Source: Gammaproteobacteria bacterium Ga0074134
Lineage (GTDB): Bacteria > Pseudomonadota > Gammaproteobacteria > Ga0077554 > Ga007554
Direction: 5' to 3'
Assembly: GCA_001464965.1 (NCBI GenBank)
Contig: LNEJ01000057.1
Span: 1-45,475 of the forward strand
DNA: 45,475 bases
Part shown: positions 1 through 6,589 of the stretch, in pieces
How the letters are laid out: the number at the start of each line of letters is the position of its first letter
How positions within the stretch are numbered: position 1 is the first letter of the stretch
Program-made: the position numbers and the translations under genes
Notes under the pieces: generated by a model
What the model saw: only the letters and a program-made list of their open reading frames with translations
The model's database searches: none
Told to the model about the DNA's origin: nothing

Positions 1-224
1 AGGATCGCCTCGTGCTCGGCGCAAAGCATGCCTAATGGCATCAAAAGCGCTACCGTGTCGTGCCATACCTCTCTTTGCTCAACAGTAAGCCACTCCGGCA
101 TGATGGGCGCGACAGAAATAGGGTTAACTACCGCTTGCACCTCTCTTCCGGCCCTAAAAGTGCCCTGCAATTGCTTCAACTTTGCCGACTTTTTAGGCCG
201 TCCAGCACCAATTTTAGTAATCAT
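1..224 (-). CDS. Phage terminase small subunit, P27 family (N-terminal 74 codons, runs off the left edge)
   Basis: The product would recognise phage or satellite DNA and hand it to the large terminase for packaging. The reading frame is open from an ATG at 224 to the edge. The N-terminus has the basic GRPKKSAKLKQLQGTFR block, followed by a PEWLTVEQREVW segment and a small hydrophobic LMPLGML stretch, the pattern expected at the start of P27-type (Terminase_4) proteins. An AGGAG six bases before the ATG supports this start. The missing C-terminus is beyond the window, where a large terminase or HNH gene would be expected. The family call is by pattern recognition only. Confidence 0.75.
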   Translation of the reverse strand, partial: MITKIGAGRPKKSAKLKQLQGTFRAGREVQAVVNPISVAPIMPEWLTVEQREVWHDTVALLMPLGMLCAEHEAI

Positions 225-311
225 TACCTTCTCCTGATTTCCGAAATATGACAATGCAAAAATTTGACTGCACGCACGCTTTTGGCGCATAAGCCCCAGA
301 GTTTCATGCCC

Positions 312-339
312 CCCCATGGGGTGACCCCATTGTCACCCC
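312..339. other. Two overlapping, mutually exclusive inverted repeats between element genes
   Basis: CCCCATGGGG (312-321) is a perfect palindrome. It shares four bases with a second perfect repeat, GGGGTGAC (318-325) and GTCACCCC (332-339), which has a six-base loop. Both lie in the 128-bp noncoding gap between the coiled-coil ORF and the small terminase. No T-run follows on the minus strand, so a simple terminator is unlikely. A protein-binding site or a switchable RNA structure is possible. The rest of the gap (225-311) shows nothing else clear apart from the ribosome binding site. Confidence 0.4.
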
Positions 340-352
340 GCTCATCTGGCCG

Positions 353-904
353 TTACGCGGCCTTGCGATTCCCGAGATAGTAGTTCAACGCGCACCCTGG
401 CTCGTCTCCTGTTTCATAATCCAAGAAGGCCATCAAGGGCAGTGTCCCGGTTTCAACCCCTATCGCCGCAAGTTGGTGGCGAAACGACGTCTCTTGGCGG
501 TTGGCTTCCCTTAATTGCAAAGCGGCCTCAGCAATCGCGTCGGCTAGCTTTGCATGTTCGGCACGAAGATCCCGGCAGATTGCCCCTGAAATTTCACTGT
601 GCAATTGATTTACCGTCTGGCTTTGCATTTCAATTGCTCGTTCAAGAAGCGTTACTCGTTCTCTGTCACGCAACTCAACCTCGCGCAATGAATCCACGCT
701 GGCAATATCACGCCGCTCTATGACTGCACGGGCTTTGTCATCGTTGTAACCCGTAGTCGCCCAGCTCCCCTGCAAACTGGCTTCTGACGCGGTATGTTCC
801 CGCTGTGCCGCCTGTAACTCCTGGTGCAACTCGGCAAGCCGTTTGCTGGCCGCGTTAAACTCCGGGTTTGAGTTTAGTTTTTGTTTGATCTTATTGATGT
901 CCAT
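353..904 (-). CDS. Hypothetical element protein, largely coiled coil (183 aa)
   Basis: I do not recognise a named family. The protein is strongly charged and helical. Residues ~1-60 and ~75-150 are rich in Glu, Gln, Arg and Leu in a heptad-like pattern, consistent with a coiled coil, and the last ~30 residues (LMAFLDYETGDEPGC region) look globular. There is no signal peptide or membrane segment. The ATG at 904 follows a GGAG with a nine-base spacer. It lies between the frameshifted small ORF and the small terminase, so it may serve packaging or regulation in the element, but no function can be assigned. Confidence 0.7.
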   Translation of the reverse strand: MDINKIKQKLNSNPEFNAASKRLAELHQELQAAQREHTASEASLQGSWATTGYNDDKARAVIERRDIASVDSLREVELRDRERVTLLERAIEMQSQTVNQLHSEISGAICRDLRAEHAKLADAIAEAALQLREANRQETSFRHQLAAIGVETGTLPLMAFLDYETGDEPGCALNYYLGNRKAA

Positions 905-919
905 AATTTTTATCTCCGG

Positions 920-1062
920 TTAACAGGTGCGCCCATTATAGGTCAGGGTAAACTTCGGTGCCGGGCCTTTGCCGCCATCTTCGGGCAGATGCGGTTTAGT
1001 TTAGCCTTGGCCGCAGCATGGCGCTGGGTGGCCTGTAAGGCGGTATATGGCTGTGTTTTCAT
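920..1062 (-). pseudogene. Small element ORF with an apparent -1 frameshift
   Basis: From the ATG at 1062 (preceded by AAGGAACACCTT) the frame encodes MKTQPYTALQATQRHAAAKA and stops at 943 after 39 codons. Near a CCC run (around 983-985) the -1 frame instead continues as PEDGGKGPAPKFTLTYNGRTC and stops at 920. That reading looks more protein-like and ends just before the next gene's ribosome binding site. The simplest reading is a one-base deletion in a run of C. A programmed -1 frameshift or a sequencing error cannot be excluded. Function unknown. Confidence 0.5.
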
Positions 1063-1119
1063 AAGGTGTTCCTTTCTATAATTTCCAGCGCTTTGAGTGC
1101 GGTAGCGCCGGGAAACCGC

Positions 1120-1491
1120 TTAATGTGTTACCTGTCCATGCTGTCCGATGAGCTGCATCAGCTTGAACGGGTCATGCTTTGCCCTATCAATCAGCATCTC
1201 GCAGGTCGCTACATGGCGTATGGCAATCGCCAGAATGACGTGATCCGGGTCGCTCTCAGTGTCGGTGTAGTACGCCCGTTGTATAGCGGGGTTCTCTTCC
1301 AGCAGGGCAATGACTTTTTGCCGCCGGGTTTCCCGCTGTAGCTCCACGAGTATCTCAGCCTTGCCTTGCCTGAGTTGCTGCACCAGTTCGTGTGGCAGGT
1401 TGTCAGCGGGTGAAATATCCAGATAGCCGCCATCCGCCATAATCGAATAGCCCTTGCGCCGGAGATCAAGAATCAACTCGGGTACGCCCAT
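1120..1491 (-). CDS. Hypothetical protein with a TubC-N-like docking fold (123 aa)
   Basis: The first ~55 residues (ELILDLRRKGYSIMADGGYL, then ISPADNLPHELVQQLRQGKAEILVEL) match the small domain first described as the TubC N-terminal docking domain. That domain is common in short proteins next to primases in plasmids and prophages. The remainder is helical with no recognised domain. The ATG lies two bases after the primase stop, so the two are probably translated together. Role in the element is unknown; protein-protein contact with the replication protein is only a guess. Confidence 0.65.
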   Translation of the reverse strand: MGVPELILDLRRKGYSIMADGGYLDISPADNLPHELVQQLRQGKAEILVELQRETRRQKVIALLEENPAIQRAYYTDTESDPDHVILAIAIRHVATCEMLIDRAKHDPFKLMQLIGQHGQVTH

Positions 1492-1493
1492 GA

Positions 1494-3641
1494 TTAAATC
1501 CTCAAGTGAGACGGGTTAGGTGCAGCGGTTGCGGGGGAATCCTCCCGAAGGGGTTCAAATCTCCCGCCGAAGGGGCCGAAGGGGTTCACACTATTTTGTT
1601 GAACCTCTTCGTCCCCTTCGTGAACCTCTTCGTGTTTTCCATTGGGCAAGCTCCAAAACCAAACGCCTTTCATGCCGTCTTTTTTCGATACTACACCCAG
1701 CCGTTTTTTTGCCCTCTTGATAGTCGAAAGCGAAAAACCCGCGCCTTTGCATTCCTGCTCAATGCCTTTTTGCGCCACTGCTCCAGCGGCAAGCGCATCA
1801 CGCAAAAATGCTTCTACACTTGCCCCATCGCTTTCATCTTCTCCGGTGTTTTCTGCCAGCAATTCAGTCGCCGTTCCATCCACCGCTTGCCCCCAAAGTA
1901 CATAGCTGGAAAACACGCCCTTGTGACCGTCAATTTCTTTCTGGTGCAGGTCATATTCAAAGCCACCGCTATCAATCCCAATGTTGCTTTTTGCCCTGCA
2001 AAATATCCGTTTAACTTTACCGCCTTCATTGATCTTGCCCGTTGCCAATACCACCCGCGCCAATGCGGCAAAGGCGAGTGAGCCGGTTACTCTCTCCATC
2101 GGGTCTTTGCCGCCCGTCCCTTTGGAAAAGTGAGAAATACCTAACACGGCACAACCCAGCTTTTCACCAAAATCAACCAGTGGTTGTAATGCGCGCCGCA
2201 CCTCGCCGTTTTTGTGACTGTCCCCAGCAACCGCGTTGACAACAGGATCAACCAGTAGCAAAACAACATTGCCAACCCTTTCAGCAGCATCCATCATGGC
2301 GCTTATGTCCGTTGCTGGATCAAAGCTGCGCACCTCGCCCCCGTGTTGAACATCACCGATAAAATGCACCTTTGTCATATCCGCGCCAGCGGCAAGCAAT
2401 CTAGGCACTAGCGTATCTTTCGCGCTATCTTCTCCTGACCATATCAGCACGTTACCCACCGGTGCGCGTGTGCCGTCTGGAAAACGCCCACCTATGCTTA
2501 TCGTTGCAATAATAGTGATTGCGATAGTGGTCTTGCAGGTACCCGCCATGCCCGCAAAAATATGGAATTTTCCACGCGCCAACCACCCAACCCATATCCA
2601 GCGGATTGCTTCGGGCTTGATGTCGGCAGCACACGTTATCTGCACCTGTGGCAAAGGGTTAGGCTTGCCCTTCTTGTGCAGTCCTACAGGGCCACCAGTT
2701 GCGTTTGTTTGTCCATGTGGGGTCATTGCATTACCCGAATCCAGAGCACCCGCTATGGCGCGTTTAACGGCTTCCAGCCCTTGCGCTTGATGCAGGTCGT
2801 TAAAGTCGGTTGCCCCGTCCGGTCGGTCTGTGCCAAAGTCGGGTTTTGCCAGCAGTCCACCCACCGCCCGCGCCGCTTCGGTTGCTTTGGTCAATCCGGG
2901 GTTGCCCTCGGTTTGGCTGTCATCATCGGCGCACACAATCAGGGGCAGGGCGGGGAATTTCTCGAGCATGGCCTTTGTCACCGCCAGCAGGTTACCGGCA
3001 TTGAAAGCCACGGCCACCGGGTAGCCGGTCGCCTCATGAATGCTTGCACCAGTTGCGAAGCCTTCACATACGCACAGCGCCGCCGCGCCCTTCATGGTGC
3101 CGATACCGAAATAACAGCCCGCCACGCGCCCACCGGCTAAAAACTTTTTGTTTCCATCCTGCCCGATAAATTGTATGGAATGAAGTTTGCCTTCGGCCCG
3201 CATCGGGACAACCAGCTTTCCTTGATACAGTTTTGCGCCGTGCGATTTAATGCGCTTGCGGATCAGGTAAGCATGATCGTCTGTCTCAGATTGTGCCGTG
3301 TTGTCGATTGCTACCGCTTTAGTCTGGGCTTCGGCCTGCTGTTCTTTTCTGGCGGTATCAGCCTGCTTTCTCGCTTCCTCAATATGGCGCTTGAACGCTT
3401 CACGTTCAGACTGTGAAAAAGGCTTTTCACGCTTCGCCTGCCAGTCAGTAGAAAAGCCCGTCGAGTAATCGCCATAGATGCCGCCCATGCCGTCAGGAAA
3501 CAGCTTGCACCAGCCCGCCTTGTTTCTGCTTCCTTTGCCTTCGCCGGGGAATTTGTGGAACTTGTCCGGCTCGATTATTGCCGGGGGTGTCAGGCCAGCC
3601 GATTGGATTGCATCGCGAAATTGTGAGGGTGCGTCAAGCAT
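1494..3641 (-). CDS. Element replication protein: TOPRIM primase fused to a RecA-like helicase (RepA type), with altered P-loop
   Basis: The protein (715 aa) would prime and unwind element DNA. Residues ~10-65 resemble the DNA-binding start of phage primases, ~115-290 form a TOPRIM-like region (VCEGFATGASIHEATG, then IVCADDD), and ~350-580 form an AAA_25/RepA-type ATPase with VVLLLVDPVVNAV as Walker B and a GISHFSKG motif. A winged-helix-like region follows near 640-690. The P-loop reads GMAGTCKTT: Cys369 replaces the conserved glycine before Lys370 (codon at 2535-2537). The ATG at 3641 follows GGAGG and overlaps the upstream ORF by 8 bases; a longer upstream frame was rejected because it lacks a site and homologous sequence. 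The C-terminal tail contains short Glu/Val-rich repeats. Confidence 0.85.
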   Translation of the reverse strand: MLDAPSQFRDAIQSAGLTPPAIIEPDKFHKFPGEGKGSRNKAGWCKLFPDGMGGIYGDYSTGFSTDWQAKREKPFSQSEREAFKRHIEEARKQADTARKEQQAEAQTKAVAIDNTAQSETDDHAYLIRKRIKSHGAKLYQGKLVVPMRAEGKLHSIQFIGQDGNKKFLAGGRVAGCYFGIGTMKGAAALCVCEGFATGASIHEATGYPVAVAFNAGNLLAVTKAMLEKFPALPLIVCADDDSQTEGNPGLTKATEAARAVGGLLAKPDFGTDRPDGATDFNDLHQAQGLEAVKRAIAGALDSGNAMTPHGQTNATGGPVGLHKKGKPNPLPQVQITCAADIKPEAIRWIWVGWLARGKFHIFAGMAGTCKTTIAITIIATISIGGRFPDGTRAPVGNVLIWSGEDSAKDTLVPRLLAAGADMTKVHFIGDVQHGGEVRSFDPATDISAMMDAAERVGNVVLLLVDPVVNAVAGDSHKNGEVRRALQPLVDFGEKLGCAVLGISHFSKGTGGKDPMERVTGSLAFAALARVVLATGKINEGGKVKRIFCRAKSNIGIDSGGFEYDLHQKEIDGHKGVFSSYVLWGQAVDGTATELLAENTGEDESDGASVEAFLRDALAAGAVAQKGIEQECKGAGFSLSTIKRAKKRLGVVSKKDGMKGVWFWSLPNGKHEEVHEGDEEVQQNSVNPFGPFGGRFEPLREDSPATAAPNPSHLRI

Positions 3642-3825
3642 TGCGCAGTCCTCCCCGGCGAATGATCCAGGCCGCAACAGGAATGGGCAGCAGCCCACAC
3701 ACGGCAAGGCGCACGACTAAGGCTTTAAGTTTGCTGCTGAATGGGCTATAATTGCACTTGACAGTCGCAATACCATAACCCGCCACCGGCGTCATCCGGG
3801 GGGCGGGTTTTTTATGGGCGGTCAT
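3634..3825 (-). CDS. Small conserved element protein with a hydrophobic segment (63 aa)
   Basis: The ATG at 3825 overlaps the stop codon of the AlpA-like gene (TAATG) and the end overlaps the primase start by 8 bases, so the ORF is sandwiched in a coupled operon. A basic N-terminal part (TAHKKPAPRMTPVAGYGIATV) is followed by a hydrophobic stretch (VVRLAVCGLLPIPVAAWII) and a short basic tail. I recall similar small ORFs ahead of primase genes in other integrated elements, but no function is known to me. It could be a small membrane protein, or its main role could be translational coupling. Confidence 0.6.
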   Translation of the reverse strand: MTAHKKPAPRMTPVAGYGIATVKCNYSPFSSKLKALVVRLAVCGLLPIPVAAWIIRRGGLRNA

Positions 3826-4040
3826 TATACGCCTCCACTCAGCAGCGCACGAATTGCAGCAGTTGGCCACGCAAGGCGGCCATTTATGCGGATCGGTTTA
3901 AGTGGGCCATTCTCAAGGCTGGCCCAACATCTCAATGTTTGCGGCTGTCGGTTTAGGTAAAATGCACCGGCGCTCGTTGGGACAGTTGGGCTGGTTACTT
4001 GCTCCAGCGGTGTGAAAATAGGACTTGCTACAGTTTTCAT
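3825..4040 (-). CDS. AlpA-like helix-turn-helix regulator/excisionase (71 aa)
   Basis: The core from residue ~22, SAGAFYLNRQPQTLRCWA, is a MerR/AlpA-type winged helix, and NGRLAWPTAAIRALL closes the domain. Small proteins of this type activate the integrase or act as excision factors in P4-like satellites and islands. The gene heads the replication operon and sits between the unknown 210-aa gene and the primase block. The ATG at 4040 follows AAGGTGG. A likely target is the palindrome over the integrase -10 box at 6354-6371, an inference from position only. Confidence 0.7.
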   Translation of the reverse strand: MKTVASPIFTPLEQVTSPTVPTSAGAFYLNRQPQTLRCWASLENGPLKPIRINGRLAWPTAAIRALLSGGV

Positions 4041-4158
4041 AGTGAACCACCTTTAGCCTTGCGGCGTTGTTTAGGATGGTTCAGGTTAATGGATTTAGGA
4101 AGCTACTACACGGGGACAAAACCTGCCCCCCAGACTTATATGCAAAATAAGTGAGATG

Positions 4159-4791
4159 TCAGAACGGCCAGAAGCCCTTTTCTTTTTCTGCCTTAATTGC
4201 TTTGCGCAATATGCGGTAAAGATCGGCCAATGGTGATCGCTTTGTTGGAATGCAGTCTTTCTTTTTACGATTGCTAGTGCGTCCTACACGCTCAAACATC
4301 CCAGCCGCAAAATTCTGGAATGGTGACAATTTTACACCTCTGTTATTTATGGTAGGTTTGCTCTTTGTTGATTTTATCCAGTAGCCCACAAGGTTCTGTG
4401 CAAAATAATTATCAATCTCGGCAATCCCTGGTGCGCCGCCTGTTTGCTTTGGCATGGATCGTAAGGCCTCCGCCGCAGCCTCCCTTATCAAGTCGGGTGG
4501 ACATTTAAAATTGCTGTCTTTAAATTCCCCGGATGGATGTTTTGCTTTAAATATTTGATACTCGCCGCGCAGTAGCTCGCACTCGGTCGAGTTGTCAATA
4601 AGTTTTATCGCTTGTGAAACCTCTGTATCGTCGGCTTTTGCCAGGGCGCGTAATGTGGCCTTTATATCTCGCGTGGAAGGGTTCTCAAGAAGATCCTCGT
4701 ACATGCTACGAAAGGATTGAATTATATCCGCAAGATCGGGATGGAGTTCAGCATCCTTTTGGTTTTGCGTAATCACCGATCCAGCAACCAA
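4159..4791 (-). CDS. Unknown element protein between integrase and AlpA (210 aa)
   Basis: I do not recognise it. It is soluble and mostly helical, with a Lys/Arg-rich C-terminal third (RTSNRKKKDCIPTKRS and a KAIKAEKEKGFWPF end) that could bind nucleic acid. Lys, Asn, Ile and Phe are more frequent than in neighbouring chromosomal proteins, hinting at separate origin. The start is unclear: TTG at 4791 has no good ribosome binding site, and the frame stays open a further ~33 codons upstream without ATG or GTG. This slot in satellites often carries cargo such as anti-phage genes, but no such domain is visible here. Confidence 0.6.
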   Translation of the reverse strand: MVAGSVITQNQKDAELHPDLADIIQSFRSMYEDLLENPSTRDIKATLRALAKADDTEVSQAIKLIDNSTECELLRGEYQIFKAKHPSGEFKDSNFKCPPDLIREAAAEALRSMPKQTGGAPGIAEIDNYFAQNLVGYWIKSTKSKPTINNRGVKLSPFQNFAAGMFERVGRTSNRKKKDCIPTKRSPLADLYRILRKAIKAEKEKGFWPF

Positions 4792-4954
4792 CGCTTGTTG
4801 GGTGTGGTTCAGTCCGTAGCTTACGGCCTTGTTTATAAGTGATCTTGGGTCTCAATCTGTACCCCCTTCATGTGCAGCCTTCAAAAAAGGAGCCGCGCCA
4901 GGCCGGTGAAGGTTTCCGGCTTTTCGCCCCGTCGGGCTAGGTGCGGCAAACTCG

Positions 4955-6301
4955 TTATGCCACTACGCGCAAGCCCAGTTTCACGGGCACAAATTCAATT
5001 CCTGCCTGCTCCAAGATCCACGCTTCAATTTTGACGTGCCACATGCGCAACAGGTCGAGCGGGCGGCGGATATAGTTTTGCTCACGCACACCTTGCGGCG
5101 CGTGCCCCTGTATCTGTGCAGCGATTCCGGCGGGTGTTTCTGTCCACTCGCACAGACTGGCAAAGCTACGGCGCAACCCGTGCAAGGTCATATCCAGGCC
5201 AGCAACAGCGCAGGCTTTATGGTGGGCTGCACGGGGGTCTGTAAGGCGTCCAGATGCAGCGGTGGGGCTATTGAACACCCACTCACTACGTCGCGGCAGT
5301 GAGGCCAGCAGGTGCGCCACGTAAGGCGTTAATGGCACCACGCGCAATCCTTCCACCTTGTCTTTTATGGTCAGGCTGTTCCACTGAAAATCCACGTCCT
5401 CCCATCGCAGCTTTGCCAATTCTTCCCGGCGTGAACCGATGAGCAAAAGGGTTTGCAAATAGGCACTAATTACCGGGTTTCCGATTTGCTTTACGGCGGC
5501 AAACCATGCCGGTAGTTGTTCCCGCTGTAACACATCATTTTTTGGTTTTGCCTTGCCCAGACTTTCGCGGGCATCCCTGCTTTGCGCGGCGTTGGTCGTG
5601 ATGATTGCCTTATAGGTGGGGTGTCTGGCGCACCAGAATAAGAACGCCTTCAATAAGCGCAATGCCAAGCGGGCGCGTGTCGGTCTTTTCGTGCTTTCGA
5701 CTTTCGCCCATTCGGCCAGCCTGTCGGGTGTCAGGTCAACAAGGCGAACCGCTGCCAGCGATGCAAGCGTGCCGGGCATTGTCAGCTTGGGGCTTCGGGT
5801 TCTTTGTTTGCCACCGGCCTGCATGGCCTTTATGTGGTCATGATGATGTGCTTCGCTCCACAGCAGTTTCCGTGCGGCGATATATTCCAGCCAGGCCATG
5901 CCCAGCGTTACCGATTCGCGGGCTTCCTGCATCACCAGCGCGGCGGCTTGCGCTTCCTTGGCCAGCTTCGCCGCTTTCTTGTTGGCTTCATTGTCGGCCT
6001 TCACCTGGCGCGGATCGTTGCCTTGGTCAATTTGGATTTGCAGGCGGCGGGCTTCGGCTTGGGCGGCGGAAATACTCCACACGCTCACATCACCAATTGT
6101 GACGCGCATGGATTGCCCCTTAACCTTGGTTTGAAATATGTAGGACTTTGCACCCTTGACGGTCGCCCGAACGGCCAGCCCCGCCGGGTCATCGCACCAA
6201 AGGAAGGCTTGCGCTTTATCCTTGGGGCATTGAAAGTCTGTAATGCGCCCGGCAGTCAATTTCACCTTTACCGCTTTGACTATCGTTTTCACCTTTCCCA
6301 T
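4955..6301 (-). CDS. int: Tyrosine recombinase (P4-type integrase)
   Basis: Integrates and, with an excision factor, excises the element at tRNA-Phe. The 448-aa protein has an N-terminal DUF4102-type arm-binding region, a core-binding region (~130-250) and a catalytic domain. The catalytic residues are visible: Arg291 (GSRREEL), His374 and Arg377 (HGLRRSF), a later GH (IQGHAP) and the nucleophile Tyr410 (QNYIRRP). I chose the ATG at 6301 because a G-run lies directly upstream; an in-frame ATG at 6328 gives nine more residues but has no good site. It lies 171 bp inside the truncated tRNA-Phe copy. Confidence 0.93.
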   Translation of the reverse strand: MGKVKTIVKAVKVKLTAGRITDFQCPKDKAQAFLWCDDPAGLAVRATVKGAKSYIFQTKVKGQSMRVTIGDVSVWSISAAQAEARRLQIQIDQGNDPRQVKADNEANKKAAKLAKEAQAAALVMQEARESVTLGMAWLEYIAARKLLWSEAHHHDHIKAMQAGGKQRTRSPKLTMPGTLASLAAVRLVDLTPDRLAEWAKVESTKRPTRARLALRLLKAFLFWCARHPTYKAIITTNAAQSRDARESLGKAKPKNDVLQREQLPAWFAAVKQIGNPVISAYLQTLLLIGSRREELAKLRWEDVDFQWNSLTIKDKVEGLRVVPLTPYVAHLLASLPRRSEWVFNSPTAASGRLTDPRAAHHKACAVAGLDMTLHGLRRSFASLCEWTETPAGIAAQIQGHAPQGVREQNYIRRPLDLLRMWHVKIEAWILEQAGIEFVPVKLGLRVVA

Positions 6302-6353
6302 GTTGCCCCCCTGAATTTTAACCGCCATGTAACCAGTATGTAACCGCTTTTGC

Positions 6354-6382
6354 AGTATAGCGCGGTATACTTATCAACACAA
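6354..6382 (-). promoter_or_regulatory. Probable int promoter with palindromic operator over the -10 box
   Basis: On the minus strand TTGTGT (6377-6382) and TATACT (6354-6359) are separated by 17 bases. AGTATA and TATACT flank a six-base centre on the plus strand (6354-6371), making a perfect dyad over the -10 box. The start codon lies 50 bases downstream. The dyad could bind the AlpA-like protein or another regulator of excision. No other gene lies between here and the att site. Confidence 0.45.
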
Positions 6383-6471
6383 CAAACAGGGGTACTTTGT
6401 TAACCGATTGTTTTACTTGAAAACCGTCTTTTTCATGAATGGCAATCAACGGGCAAAAACATGATTTCATG

Positions 6472-6519
6472 CGGATTGAAAATCCCCGTGTCGGCGGTTC
6501 GATTCCGTCCCTGGCACCA
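6472..6519 (+). other. attR: duplicated 3' half of tRNA-Phe (anticodon GAA to CCA)
   Basis: From the anticodon arm on, the sequence reads as tRNA-Phe: the GAA anticodon in GGATTGAAAATCCCC, then a variable loop, the GGTTCGATTCC T-arm and an acceptor strand ending CCCTGGCACCA. The 5' half needed to pair with it (a GCCAGGG start and D-arm) is absent, so this is not a functional gene. Element integrases that cut in the anticodon loop leave exactly this partial copy. The intact tRNA-Phe should lie to the left of the element, outside the window. Confidence 0.85.
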
Positions 6520-6554
6520 TTCACATCCAAGCCTTTTCTTAAAGCCGGTGCAAA

Positions 6555-6577
6555 GCCTCGCATCGAGAGATGCGGCA
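6555..6577 (-). terminator. Possible weak terminator after the DUF58 gene
   Basis: CGCATC (6559-6564) and GATGCG (6569-6574) form a stem around a GAGA loop, with partial extension on both sides. On the minus strand it lies 15 bases beyond the DUF58 stop codon and is followed by GGCTTTGC, a very short T-run. It could end the minus-strand operon or belong to the old tRNA-Phe locus. Confidence 0.3.
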
Positions 6578-6589
6578 TCGTTGCGAAAA

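Larger units (their letters stand above)
1..6519. mobile_element. Right part of an integrated phage-like element (satellite/PICI-like or defective prophage)
   Basis: All genes from the integrase (start 6301) leftwards to the window edge read on the minus strand in the order integrase, unknown ORF, AlpA-like regulator, small ORF, primase-helicase, TubC-like ORF, frameshifted ORF, coiled-coil ORF, small terminase. The right boundary is a 3' copy of tRNA-Phe ending at 6519. Integrase, AlpA, primase and then packaging genes is the known order in Gram-negative phage-inducible islands. A P27-type small terminase further suggests the capsid-forming kind, but a defective prophage is also possible. 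The left end, with the intact tRNA-Phe expected there, lies outside the window. Confidence 0.8.

Noticed and set aside
1580-1645. Short direct repeats of CTTCGT/GAACCTCTTCGTG as a repeat array or CRISPR
   Set aside because: They lie inside the primase reading frame, encode a repetitive acidic tail and have no spacer structure. No CRISPR array was seen anywhere in the window.
4860-4955. Stem GCCGG/CCGGC after the integrase as an intrinsic terminator
   Set aside because: Only five base pairs, and the T-run is separated from the stem by about 15 bases.
6472-6519. A functional tRNA-Phe gene
   Set aside because: The D-arm and 5' acceptor strand are missing; only the 3' half is present.
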